Below, one piece after another: positions 54,744-63,808 of a stretch of 64,000 nt of DNA. Each line of letters starts with the position of its first letter. Position 1 is the first letter of the stretch. A program made the translations under genes and the position numbers. The notes under the pieces are model-generated. The model was given only the letters and a program-made list of their open reading frames with translations, was not told where the DNA came from and did no database searches. The stretch comes from Mucilaginibacter ginsenosidivorax (GTDB lineage: Bacteria > Bacteroidota > Bacteroidia > Sphingobacteriales > Sphingobacteriaceae). The stretch lies in NCBI RefSeq assembly GCF_007971525.1, contig NZ_CP042437.1, positions 3,224,001 to 3,288,000 on the forward strand, given 5' to 3'.

Positions 54744-56678
54744 ATGAACAAAATCTTTTCCCTGCTATTGCTGGGCTCGTTAACCATTACCGCGAACGCA
54801 CAAACTGCCACCCCCTTACCAACAGCTCAATCATTCGGTAAAGTTGATAAGGCAGATCTGGAAATGACCAAATGCGATTTTGAACCCGACGCCAACGCCG
54901 AAATTCTATTTGACAAAGGCGATACTTACTTTGATACCCAATACAATATCAATACCGACAGGCACAAGCGCATCAAAATTTTTAACGATAATGGTAAGGA
55001 TGAGGCCAACATTCGCATCGAATATTACAGCTACAATCGCATTGAATACATTACCGGTTTGCAGGCGCAAACTATTAACTTAACCAATGGTGCTGTTGAA
55101 ATTATAAAGGTTGATAAAAAACAGATATTTACCGAAGCCGTTGACAAGTATCGCTCGGCCATGGTGTTTTCGTTTCCTAATGTTAAACCGGGTACAATTA
55201 TCGAATACAAGTATCGCTTAACAAGCCAGTCAATTGCAAACTTTCCCGATTGGTACTTTCAAACAGATTTGCCAACCCGGTATAGCGAGTTAAATACCAA
55301 TACTCCCGATATATTAACCTATAAAAGGCTTTCAAATGTTCACTCTCCTTACGCCGTTGATAAAACAAGCTCATCAAACACGCATACCGAGGCGATGGTG
55401 AATATCCCTTCGTTAAAAGATGAACCGTATATGGATGCCCGCAATGACAATTCCGAACGGATCCTTTTCCAGCTGTTAAGCATCCGCATACCCGGCTATT
55501 TTGCACCAAACTTCCAGGATTCGTGGACAAAAGTTGGCCAAAACATGGTAGACGATGAGGACTTTGGTGGCCAGTTTAACCGTAAACTTGCCGGCGAAGA
55601 AGTAATTATTAATAAGGCAAAAGCACTTAAAACCGACGATGAAAAAATTGCCTATATTTTTAACGAGGTTAAAAACACCATGAAATGGAACGATTACTAT
55701 GCCCACTATACCAGCGACGGAACACCAAAAGCATGGGAAAAGAAGATTGGAAACTCGGCCGAGGTAAACCTTATCCTTTACCACCTACTTAAAAAATCAG
55801 GCTTAAATGTTTATCCGATGATGGTAAGCACCCGCAAAAATGGTCGTATAAACCCCAGCTATCCATCAACCACCCAGTTTAACAGCACTGTTGCCTACAT
55901 CCCGGTTGATAGTGCCAAATATTATGTACTTGATGCTACCAACAAATATAATTTGTACAACCAGGTGCCCGAGGTGTTTTTAAATTCATTTGGCCTCATG
56001 CTCGATAAGGACAATAAAGTGTACGACCTGCCCTTTTTGCAACAACCGGACCCTGTACGCCAGGTTATTTTATTGAATGCCGAAATTAAGGCCGATGGCA
56101 AAATGAGTGGTACTGCCGATATCAGCAGCTTTAGCTATAACAAAATGTACTTCACCAAAAAGTATAAAACCGATGGCGAAAAAAAGTATAATGACTACTT
56201 ACGCGAAGACAACAACAGCCTAAAAATATCGGGCCTTACCTTCGAGAATATGGATATTGACACGCTGCCGTTACGTCAAAAGCTCAATTTCAACCTCGAC
56301 CTTACGGGCAGCGACGATAATTACATCTACTTTAATTCAAATCTGTTTACCGGTCTTAAAACAAACCCGTTTTTGGCCGAAAACCGCTTTACTGATATTG
56401 ATTTTGGATACCGCGACAACTACGCCATAACCGGCATTTTTAAAATTCCGACAGGATATAAAATTGATGCAATGCCCAAAAGCATCAGCATGGCCATACC
56501 CGATGGAACTGTAGTCTTTAAACGCCTGGTTGCCGAGCAGGATGGCTCAATAATGGTTCGCTTTAGCATCGATCACAAAAAGTCGTTATATTTTAAAGAG
56601 AATTACCCCGAGTTCCGTGAGTTTTGTAAAAAAATGTACGATATGCTTAACGAGCAAATTGTACTTAAAAAAGGCTAA
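54744..56678 (+). CDS. Secreted DUF3857 protein with degenerate transglutaminase-like domain
   Basis: 644 aa with a signal peptide (FSLLLLGSLTITANA). DUF3857 beta-rich domain about 60-250 (NDNGKDEANIRIEYYSYN). A transglutaminase-like region follows, but where the next protein has YGDCKG this one has IGNSAE, so the nucleophilic Cys is replaced by Ser, and the His is absent (FNSTVAYIP). It is therefore probably not catalytic. DUF3858-type C-terminus. Followed 7 bp later by the homologous gene with an intact triad. Confidence 0.85.
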   Translation: MNKIFSLLLLGSLTITANAQTATPLPTAQSFGKVDKADLEMTKCDFEPDANAEILFDKGDTYFDTQYNINTDRHKRIKIFNDNGKDEANIRIEYYSYNRIEYITGLQAQTINLTNGAVEIIKVDKKQIFTEAVDKYRSAMVFSFPNVKPGTIIEYKYRLTSQSIANFPDWYFQTDLPTRYSELNTNTPDILTYKRLSNVHSPYAVDKTSSSNTHTEAMVNIPSLKDEPYMDARNDNSERILFQLLSIRIPGYFAPNFQDSWTKVGQNMVDDEDFGGQFNRKLAGEEVIINKAKALKTDDEKIAYIFNEVKNTMKWNDYYAHYTSDGTPKAWEKKIGNSAEVNLILYHLLKKSGLNVYPMMVSTRKNGRINPSYPSTTQFNSTVAYIPVDSAKYYVLDATNKYNLYNQVPEVFLNSFGLMLDKDNKVYDLPFLQQPDPVRQVILLNAEIKADGKMSGTADISSFSYNKMYFTKKYKTDGEKKYNDYLREDNNSLKISGLTFENMDIDTLPLRQKLNFNLDLTGSDDNYIYFNSNLFTGLKTNPFLAENRFTDIDFGYRDNYAITGIFKIPTGYKIDAMPKSISMAIPDGTVVFKRLVAEQDGSIMVRFSIDHKKSLYFKENYPEFREFCKKMYDMLNEQIVLKKG

Positions 56679-56685
56679 TAAAATT

Positions 56686-58623
56686 ATGCTTATTAAACAT
56701 TACACCAGGCTGCTGCTCACCACAGCGGCCTTATGTGCGCTATATGCCCCGGGTTATAGCCAGGATAAAAATATTCCTAAGGAATTATATGTAGCAACAA
56801 CTATTCCTGATTCATTGAAGGAGGATGCAAATTCGGTAGTGCGGTACAGCTTGGAAGACTGCAATATTAAAGGTCCCGGAAAAGCCGAAAAGCAATACCA
56901 CTCTATTGTTACAATACTGAATGAAAAGGGTAACGGTGAAGCCGGATTTGGAATTGAATATAATAAAAAATTCAATTCTGTTAACTCATTTGAAATGAAG
57001 GTCTACGATGCTGCCGGTACGTTAATTAAAAAGTATCACAAAAGCGATATGTATGATCATTTAGCTGTCGACAATGAAACATTGGTAACAGAAGATCGGG
57101 TGCTGCAAATAAGACATACTATATCTTCGTACCCATGTACTATCGAAATAATTTATGCTGAAGACAGCAAAAGTTCAATAGACTTAGGCGCATGGTATAT
57201 TCAAGGGTTCGACCAATCAGTTCAAAACACTTCTTATCACATTTCGATTAGTGCTGATGCTGGTTTTAGATACAGTAACAAAAATACTAATATCAAACCA
57301 CAAAAGAGTACCCTGGAAAAAACAGATAGCTATACCTGGCAGGTAACCAATTTAAAAGCGATTAAACCCGAAGACGGCTCAGAATCGTGGCGGGTGTTAC
57401 CAAAAGTTTATTTTGCGGCCAATGATTTTGAATATTATGGCATACCTGGGAATATAAGTTCTTGGCAAAACTATGGAAAATGGCAACAATCTTTAAACTC
57501 AGATATTTGTAGTTTAAGCCCAAAGCGCGTACAGGAAATACAAACCATGACCGCCAATATTAAAACAGACAAGGAAAAGGTAAGATTTCTATACAATTAT
57601 CTTCAAAAAAATGTCAGGTATGTTGGTGTGCAGCTTGGTATAGGAGGCTTAAAGCCATTTCCGGCCAGTTTTGTTGACGAAAAAAAATACGGCGATTGTA
57701 AAGGATTATCCAACTATATGTGCGCGATGCTCAAAGCAGTAGATATTCCCGCATACTACGCCAAAGTAAGGGCTGGAACAAATGAAGAGCCGTGTAACCC
57801 TGCTTTTCCAAATGATCTATCAAATCACATTATCGTTTGCGTTCCGTTAAAAAATGACACCACCTGGTTGGAATGTACCAGCCAAACCCAGCAATTTGGC
57901 AAATTAGGCAAGTTTACAGAAAACAGAAATGCCTTAGTAATTACTGAAAATGGCGGTAAGTTGGTTAACACCCCCAAAAGCGCTGCCATTGATAATCAAC
58001 TCAACGCAGAAGCCCACGTAGTGTTGGATGCAGATGGCGGATCCAAGGCGCATCTAAAAATTTTAAGCACGGGTGACTATCGTGATGACTATATCAGTAT
58101 AGAGGCTTTGAAAACGGATGAACAAAAGCAAGCGGTCATAACGATGCTTAACATGAAACAGCCATCGGAATTAATCTTTAAACCGTCGACTGACGGCGAT
58201 GGCGTTAAAGAGGTAAATATTGATTTGGTTTATGATAAATTTTGCGACATAACATCTGGGGATAAACACTTTTACAAGCCACGGGTTTTTGATTTATGGC
58301 AAGCAACATTACCAGTAGAAGAAAAAAGGAAAAGTGATTATTATTTCGACGTGCCCATGTTAAAATCATGTGTTACAACTATTGATCTCCCGGCAGGCTT
58401 TGAGGTTGAAACTTTACCTGCCAGTCAAAGCCTCAAATTCAGTTATGGTACTTACGATGTAAAGTACACATACGATGCTATTAAAAATCAGGTAGTGAAC
58501 ACAACCAAATTCAACTTAACCAACCAGGTGATCCCTGCAGCCAAATACAACGAAATGCAAACCTATTTTGATGCCATTGCCAAAGCGCAAAATAAAAAAC
58601 TGGTGATTCGCCGCAAAGCTTAA
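56686..58623 (+). CDS. Secreted DUF3857/transglutaminase-like protein with intact triad
   Basis: 645 aa from ATG at 56686; a longer frame overlaps the previous gene. Signal peptide (LLTTAALCALYAPGYS). DUF3857 domain, then transglutaminase core with Cys in YGDCKGLSNYM (about residue 345), His in DLSNHIIVC and acidic residue in TWLECTS. Paralogue of the preceding gene in a likely operon; acts in the periplasm or at the surface, substrate unknown. Confidence 0.87.
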   Translation: MLIKHYTRLLLTTAALCALYAPGYSQDKNIPKELYVATTIPDSLKEDANSVVRYSLEDCNIKGPGKAEKQYHSIVTILNEKGNGEAGFGIEYNKKFNSVNSFEMKVYDAAGTLIKKYHKSDMYDHLAVDNETLVTEDRVLQIRHTISSYPCTIEIIYAEDSKSSIDLGAWYIQGFDQSVQNTSYHISISADAGFRYSNKNTNIKPQKSTLEKTDSYTWQVTNLKAIKPEDGSESWRVLPKVYFAANDFEYYGIPGNISSWQNYGKWQQSLNSDICSLSPKRVQEIQTMTANIKTDKEKVRFLYNYLQKNVRYVGVQLGIGGLKPFPASFVDEKKYGDCKGLSNYMCAMLKAVDIPAYYAKVRAGTNEEPCNPAFPNDLSNHIIVCVPLKNDTTWLECTSQTQQFGKLGKFTENRNALVITENGGKLVNTPKSAAIDNQLNAEAHVVLDADGGSKAHLKILSTGDYRDDYISIEALKTDEQKQAVITMLNMKQPSELIFKPSTDGDGVKEVNIDLVYDKFCDITSGDKHFYKPRVFDLWQATLPVEEKRKSDYYFDVPMLKSCVTTIDLPAGFEVETLPASQSLKFSYGTYDVKYTYDAIKNQVVNTTKFNLTNQVIPAAKYNEMQTYFDAIAKAQNKKLVIRRKA

Positions 58624-58634
58624 ATTTGCGCCTG

Positions 58635-59273
58635 ATGATATTCAGGCTTGATGAACGTTTACTTTTTCCTGAGCCCGATCTGGCCGAACCAGACGGGCTT
58701 TTGGCTGTAGGCGGCGACCTATCAACCCAAAGGCTTTTACTGGCCTATCAAAATGGCATTTTCCCTTGGTATAGCGACGATTCGCCCATCCTGTGGTATT
58801 CGCCCCATGAGCGCTTTGTGCTGTATCCCGATGAATTAAAAATCTCCAAATCAATGCGCCAGGTACTCCATTCCAACCGGTTCAGGGTTACAACCAATAC
58901 TTGTTTTGCCGATGTTATACGAGCCTGCTCAACCGCCCCGCGCGAAGGGCAGGACGGCACCTGGATTACCGATGACATGCAGGCCGCCTACATCAGCATG
59001 AATGCCGAAGGCTATGCCCATTCTGTTGAAGTATGGGAGCAGGGCCAATTGGTTGGGGGGCTTTACGGCGTTTGGGTTGGCGATGTTTTTTGTGGCGAAA
59101 GTATGTTCAGCAAAGTAAGTAACGCGTCAAAAACAGCTTTAATTTACCTGTGCCAAACCAATAAATTTAAGCTGATTGATTGCCAGGTGCATACCAATCA
59201 CCTGGAATCTATGGGTGCGCGCATGATATCCCGGGAGCAATATATAGCCGTTTTGCACAATAGTTTGCTTTGA
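58635..59273 (+). CDS. aat: Leucyl/phenylalanyl-tRNA--protein transferase
   Basis: 212 aa from ATG at 58635 (MIFRLDERLLFPEPDLAEPD); a TTG at 58626 is less likely. Conserved LLAVGGDLS, GIFPWYSDDSPILWYSPHER and GGLYGVWVGDVFCGESMFS. It adds Leu/Phe to proteins with basic N-termini for the N-degron pathway. Directly after the transglutaminase gene, before ruvC. Confidence 0.95.
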   Translation: MIFRLDERLLFPEPDLAEPDGLLAVGGDLSTQRLLLAYQNGIFPWYSDDSPILWYSPHERFVLYPDELKISKSMRQVLHSNRFRVTTNTCFADVIRACSTAPREGQDGTWITDDMQAAYISMNAEGYAHSVEVWEQGQLVGGLYGVWVGDVFCGESMFSKVSNASKTALIYLCQTNKFKLIDCQVHTNHLESMGARMISREQYIAVLHNSLL

Positions 59274-59292
59274 TTGGTTACCTTTGAGGGGT

Positions 59293-59874
59293 ATGCAACA
59301 GGCCAGCACAAAAGAGCGTATTATTTTAGGAATCGACCCCGGAACAGCAGTTATGGGTTATGGCCTGTTGAAAGAAACCGGCCCCAGGATTGAGCTTATT
59401 GCTCTTGGTGTGGTAAAGATGGAAAAGCTTGGCGACCACATGCTCAAGTTACAACGCATATTTGAAAAAACCGTCGCCCTTATCGATAACTACCATCCCG
59501 ACTGCCTGGCCATCGAAGCTCCGTTTTATGGTAAAAACATCCAGGTAATGCTCAAACTGGGGCGTGCGCAGGGCGTGGCTATAGCGGCGGCCCTATCGCG
59601 CAATTTAGATATTACAGAATACGCTCCCCGCAAAATAAAACAATCTATAACCGGCAACGGAAATGCCACCAAAGAGCAGGTTGCGGCCATGCTGCAAAAC
59701 TTGTTAAAGTTTAAAGAAACGCCCGATTTTTTGGATGCTACAGATGGCCTGGCGGTGGCCGTTTGTCACTCCTTTCAAAGAATGAGCACCGGCAGCAAAT
59801 CTGGTTCGGGCAGCAAAAAATCATACTCGGGCTGGGATACATTTGTAAAGGATAATGCTAAGAGGATAGTATAA
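59293..59874 (+). CDS. ruvC: Holliday junction resolvase RuvC
   Basis: 193 aa from ATG at 59293, behind GAGGGG. Catalytic acids: Asp in GIDPGTAVMGYG, Glu in LAIEAPFYGKN, Asp in DFLDATDGLAVAVCH. Resolves recombination intermediates with RuvAB. A Gly/Ser-rich tail follows. Confidence 0.96.
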   Translation: MQQASTKERIILGIDPGTAVMGYGLLKETGPRIELIALGVVKMEKLGDHMLKLQRIFEKTVALIDNYHPDCLAIEAPFYGKNIQVMLKLGRAQGVAIAAALSRNLDITEYAPRKIKQSITGNGNATKEQVAAMLQNLLKFKETPDFLDATDGLAVAVCHSFQRMSTGSKSGSGSKKSYSGWDTFVKDNAKRIV

Positions 59875-60131
59875 ATTTAGGCTACCGTTATTATCGTAAA
59901 AACCTGTCGAACCTCGCTAACATTTTGTGTTTTTTTCCCGTATAAGTCGCCGTGACCGATGTGGATTAATTTTGAGATAAAACAAATTAATCTAAAAGAA
60001 ATCCCATGTCTGTCAACCTATTAAATTCGCAACAAACTATACTTTTTTGCATTATTTTATTACAAAAAGTAATAATTTGTTGACAAAGTGCACTTTAACA
60101 ATTACTTTTAAGTCCCCTTAATTGATTGATC

Positions 60132-60545
60132 ATGATCCGAGTACGGTCTAAAAATGTGCTATTGGTTGCTCCCGATACTTTTTCGGTTGAGTTGTTGCCG
60201 AACAATAAACAATTTAAGCATATTTCGTCAACAAGTCATATTTTCCCATCCATTCACGAGCAGAAACCCAACCTGGTAATTTTTGACTACGATCATCTGA
60301 ACGCCGATATAGAAAAAATATTGCGCCGCTTACAATCAAACCCGGCTTACAACAAAATAAAGGTTTGCTGTTACAAGCAAAAAGAGCATACCAAGGTTGA
60401 TAGCCTTTTAAAAGTGCTGGGGGTTGATTACATTTTTTATCCCGAAGATTTTAAGAAATCCGAAAAAGGCAACAGCTTTTCAAATGCTTTAGCTCATATT
60501 TTCGACGCCCCGGTTATGGCGTTGATGGCAAAGGCATCAAGTTAA
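60132..60545 (+). CDS. Response-regulator-receiver-like protein of unknown function
   Basis: 137 aa from ATG at 60132. The pattern KNVLLVAPDTFSVELL, PNLVIFDYDHLNADIEKILRRL and VDYIFYPEDF resembles a CheY-like fold, with Asp in VIFDYDH at the phosphorylation place. No output domain is attached. Confidence in the fold is moderate. About 250 bp upstream is non-coding AT-rich sequence. Confidence 0.55.
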   Translation: MIRVRSKNVLLVAPDTFSVELLPNNKQFKHISSTSHIFPSIHEQKPNLVIFDYDHLNADIEKILRRLQSNPAYNKIKVCCYKQKEHTKVDSLLKVLGVDYIFYPEDFKKSEKGNSFSNALAHIFDAPVMALMAKASS

Positions 60546-60588
60546 AAATCTTTATTGCATATATATGTTATTCGCATTTAAATAAACT

Positions 60589-60999
60589 GTCATTGCGAGC
60601 GCAGCGCGGCAACCTCGTCGCCAGCCCAGGCCGCCATGCATGTCCATCATGAAGGTTCACGAATACTATATCTACATTTTATCAAATAAAGCCAATACGG
60701 TCTTCTACATTGGCGTAACCAACGATTTACAAAGTCGGATAGCCCAGCATAAACAGAAAGTCAATACCGGTTTTTCGGCTCAATACAATTGCAATAAGTT
60801 AGTTTATTACGAAGAATTTCAATGGGTACAAGATGCCATCGCAAGAGAAAAGCAATTGAAGGCTGGTTCAAGACAAAAGAAAATTGATTTGATTGTAGGT
60901 TTCAACCCTTCGTGGGATGATTTGAGCGATGGGTGGTATGATTAATTGGCATGGCGGCCTGGGCTGGCGACGAGATTGCCACGCTGCGCTCGCAATGAC
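60589..60999. mobile_element. Minimal element: GIY-YIG gene between 51-bp inverted repeats
   Basis: Left arm 60589-60639 and right arm 60949-60999 match as reverse complements at 49 of 51 positions (start GTCATTGCGAGCGCAGCG). The gene starts at the base after the left arm and stops 3 bp before the right arm, so the element has no other content. A degenerate third copy of the same repeat lies at 61046-61100. This is the structure of an autonomous or homing-type repeat element. Confidence 0.8.
60640..60945 (+). CDS. GIY-YIG nuclease family protein
   Basis: 101 aa. EYYIYILSNKANTVFYIGVTND holds the YIY...YIG motifs, with Arg in LQSRIAQH, His/Lys nearby and Glu in AIAREKQLK. This is the small YhbQ/UPF0213-like form. 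It is flanked immediately by inverted repeats, which suggests the nuclease moves or copies the repeat, comparable in logic to REP-associated transposases. The function is inferred. Confidence 0.85.
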   Translation: MSIMKVHEYYIYILSNKANTVFYIGVTNDLQSRIAQHKQKVNTGFSAQYNCNKLVYYEEFQWVQDAIAREKQLKAGSRQKKIDLIVGFNPSWDDLSDGWYD

Positions 61000-61045
61000 A
61001 AAAGGGCGTAAGTGTTTAGCGGTAATAGGAGAGCTAAGGATAAAT

Positions 61046-61100
61046 GTCATTGCAAGCGCTTTACCTCAATTGGCGACGAGGTTGCTGCGCTCGCAATGAC
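61046..61100. repeat. Solo copy of the GTCATTGCGAGC palindromic repeat
   Basis: GTCATTGCAAGCGC (61046-61059) pairs imperfectly with GCGCTCGCAATGAC (61087-61100); the inside TGGCGACGAGGTTG is shared with the arms of the GIY-YIG element. A MITE-like derivative without the gene. Confidence 0.7.
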
Positions 61101-61123
61101 ATTATTTATAATGTTGCAAAAAA

Positions 61124-62395
61124 TTAATCAATCCACTCAAACTTAGTATAAGGTACCAATACCTCGGGTATTTTAATCCCTTTTTCAGTCTGGTTGTTTT
61201 CTAATAGCGTAGCAACAATGCGTGGCAAGGCCAATGCGCTTCCGTTTAAGGTATGTGCCAATTGTGTTTTACCTTCGGAATTGCGGAAACGCAGTTTTAA
61301 CCTGTTGCTCTGGAATGTCTCGAAGTTTGATACGGATGATACTTCCAGCCAGCGTTGTTGCGCGGCGCTCCAGGTTTCCATATCATAAGTTAAAGCCGAT
61401 GCAAAGCCCATATCGCCGCCACATAAGCGCAGCACGCGGTACGGCAAGCCAAGGTTTTGTAATAAACCCTGTACATGGGCACTCATTAGCTCCAGTGTTT
61501 CGTATGATTTATCCGGGTGTACCACCTGTACAATCTCTACCTTATCAAACTGGTGCAGGCGGTTTAACCCGCGAACGTGCGCGCCATAAGAACCAGCCTC
61601 GCGGCGAAAACATGGCGTATGCCCGCAATGTTTAACCGGCAACTCATCACCCTTTAATATTACGTCGCGGAAAATGTTGGTGATTGGTACTTCGGCAGTA
61701 GGGATCAGGTATAGTTCATCCTCATTTACAAAATACATCTGCCCTTCTTTATCAGGCAGCTGGCCGGTGCCAAAACCAGAGTCTTTATTAACCATCAGCG
61801 GAACGCTTACTTCGCCGTAACCCGCTTTTTCAGCCTCGTCAATAAAATAATTGATGAGCGCCCTTTGCAGTTTGGCTCCCTTATTTTTATAAACCGGGAA
61901 ACCAGCGCCGGTTATTTTAACGCCCAGTTCAAAATCAATCAGGTTATATTTTGCGGCCAGTTCCCAGTGTGCCTGGGCATTGGCAGGCAATTCCGGCTTC
62001 GCACCGTTCTCCAAAACAATTTCATTTTCTTCGGGCGTTAAGCCTTTGGGTACCGAGCTATGTGGCAGATTGGGTAGCAATACCAGTTTTTGGTAAAGCT
62101 CTTCTTCTGTAGCGGCCAGTTGATCGCCAAATTTTTTGATATCTTCTTTCCAGGCACCTGTTTTGGCTTTAATCTCTTCAGCCTCGGCTTTTTTGCCGGC
62201 GCGCATCAGGTCGCCAATTTGTTTTGATGCTGCATTGGCCTCGGCCGAAACGTTATCCATGCTGGTTTGGGTGGAGCGACGTTTGTCATCCAGCCCTATT
62301 AACTCATCAACCAGTTCGGGCTGTTTAAAATTTTTTACAGCCAAACGTTCCAAAACCTGTTCCCGGTTATCCCGGATATAACTAACTTGCAGCAT
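61124..62395 (-). CDS. serS: Seryl-tRNA synthetase
   Basis: 423 aa from ATG at 62395 (MLQVSYIRDNREQVLERL); the longer frame to 62491 is translated from a heptamer array and is rejected. Coiled-coil tRNA-binding arm about 30-100, class II motifs TAEVPITNIF, FRREAGSYG and NGSALALPRIVATLLEN. Confidence 0.97.
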   Translation of the reverse strand: MLQVSYIRDNREQVLERLAVKNFKQPELVDELIGLDDKRRSTQTSMDNVSAEANAASKQIGDLMRAGKKAEAEEIKAKTGAWKEDIKKFGDQLAATEEELYQKLVLLPNLPHSSVPKGLTPEENEIVLENGAKPELPANAQAHWELAAKYNLIDFELGVKITGAGFPVYKNKGAKLQRALINYFIDEAEKAGYGEVSVPLMVNKDSGFGTGQLPDKEGQMYFVNEDELYLIPTAEVPITNIFRDVILKGDELPVKHCGHTPCFRREAGSYGAHVRGLNRLHQFDKVEIVQVVHPDKSYETLELMSAHVQGLLQNLGLPYRVLRLCGGDMGFASALTYDMETWSAAQQRWLEVSSVSNFETFQSNRLKLRFRNSEGKTQLAHTLNGSALALPRIVATLLENNQTEKGIKIPEVLVPYTKFEWID

Positions 62396-62423
62396 TATTT
62401 TATTTTTTAGGCAAAGATATAAC

Positions 62424-62527
62424 GAGTTATCAGTTTGGAGTACTGAGTTATGAGTTTTTTGCAAATAGTTAATTTGCCCGAAACCCATCACTCAACTCAA
62501 AACCCAAAACTCAAAACTTACAACTAC
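62424..62527. repeat. Heptanucleotide array, mirrored (GAGTTAT type), between serS and rsmI
   Basis: GAGTTAT CAGTTTG GAGTACT GAGTTAT GAGTTTT (62424-62458), spacer, then the inverted series CTCAACT CAAAACC CAAAACT CAAAACT TACAACT to about 62525, directly before the rsmI ATG. It supplies the divergent upstream regions of both genes. Confidence 0.78.
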
Positions 62528-63250
62528 ATGCCAGGCAAATTATATTTAGTTCCCACACCAATAGGTAATTTAGAAGATATCACACTTCGGGCGCTTCGCG
62601 TTTTAAAGGAGGTAGACCTGATTTTGGCCGAGGATACACGTACATCGGCACCGCTGTTAAAACACTTTGATATTCACCAGAAGGTATTTGCCCACCATCA
62701 GCATAATGAGCACCAATCGTCAAACGAGATCATTAAATTTTTGCTGCAGGGTAAAAACATCGCCCTGATATCTGATGCCGGTACACCGGCGATATCCGAT
62801 CCGGGTTTTTTCCTGGTGCGCGAAGCTTTGAAATTCAATTTGGATGTGGAATGCCTGCCCGGCGCTACTGCATTTGTGCCGGCACTGGTAAATTCGGGGT
62901 TCCCTACGGATAAGTTTTGTTTTGAGGGCTTTTTGCCGTTGAAAAAAGGACGCCAAACCCGCTATAAATTTTTGGCTACCGAAGAGCGCACGATCATACT
63001 ATATGAGTCGCCACACCGTTTATTGAAAACGCTGGACGAAATGGCCTTGTATTTTGGTGCCGACAGGCTCATTTCGGTATCGCGCGAGCTCACTAAAATG
63101 TTCGAAGAAACCGTGCGGGGAACTGTTGCCGAAGTAAAGTTATATTTTGAAACACATCCGCTAAAAGGCGAGTTTGTAATGTGTGTGGCCGGCGCCGAGC
63201 CGAAGCCCACAAAAAACAAGTACAAAGACGACGATAACGATGACGAATAG
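62528..63250 (+). CDS. rsmI: 16S rRNA (cytidine1402-2'-O)-methyltransferase
   Basis: 240 aa from ATG at 62528 (MPGKLYLVPTPIGNLEDIT); a longer frame from 62450 covers repeat sequence. SAM-binding ISDAGTPAISDPGF, conserved LAEDTRTSAPLL and SRELTKMFEETVRGT. C-terminal acidic lysine-rich tail. Confidence 0.95.
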   Translation: MPGKLYLVPTPIGNLEDITLRALRVLKEVDLILAEDTRTSAPLLKHFDIHQKVFAHHQHNEHQSSNEIIKFLLQGKNIALISDAGTPAISDPGFFLVREALKFNLDVECLPGATAFVPALVNSGFPTDKFCFEGFLPLKKGRQTRYKFLATEERTIILYESPHRLLKTLDEMALYFGADRLISVSRELTKMFEETVRGTVAEVKLYFETHPLKGEFVMCVAGAEPKPTKNKYKDDDNDDE

Positions 63251-63252
63251 CC

Positions 63253-63789
63253 ATGGATATTTATTTGAAAAGTGCCATTACACAATTTGCCTATTACAAA
63301 AAGTTAGGCGAAAAAACATTTGCGCAATTAAATGATGCCGACCTGTTTTGGCAGTTTAATGCCGAAAGCAATAGCATTGCCGTTATTATCAAACACCTAT
63401 CGGGTAATATGCTGTCGCGATGGACCAACTTTTTGATCACCGATGGGGAGAAAGAATGGCGAAACCGCGACACAGAGTTTGAAGAAACCATTAATACCCG
63501 CGAACAGATCATGGCAGCCTGGGACCAGGGCTGGGATTGTTTGTTTAACGCGTTAAATTCGCTAACTGCCGAAGACTGGAAAAAAACGGTAAAAATCCGC
63601 AACGAGCCGCACCGTATTGAGGATGCCATAAACCGGCAGTTGGCCCATTATCCTTATCATATAGGCCAGATTGTTTTTATCGGCAAAATGATAACAGGAT
63701 CAAAATGGCAGTCGCTATCTATCCCGAAAGGGAATTCTGACAAGTACAACGCAGATAAATTTGCAAACCCCGGCGACACCTTTAAATAG
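63253..63789 (+). CDS. DinB-superfamily protein (DUF1572-like)
   Basis: 178 aa. Four-helix DinB pattern with His in IIKHLSGNMLSRW (about residue 50) and NRQLAHYPYHIGQIVFIGK (about 135), the metal-ligand positions. Starts 2 bp after rsmI, in operon. Enzymatic role not known. Confidence 0.85.
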   Translation: MDIYLKSAITQFAYYKKLGEKTFAQLNDADLFWQFNAESNSIAVIIKHLSGNMLSRWTNFLITDGEKEWRNRDTEFEETINTREQIMAAWDQGWDCLFNALNSLTAEDWKKTVKIRNEPHRIEDAINRQLAHYPYHIGQIVFIGKMITGSKWQSLSIPKGNSDKYNADKFANPGDTFK

Positions 63790-63808
63790 ATCTCCTTTAC
63801 CGTTATTA

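Noticed and set aside
62396..62491. N-terminal extension of serS
   Set aside because: The extra codons come from the heptamer array; SerS proteins begin at MLQVSYIRDN.
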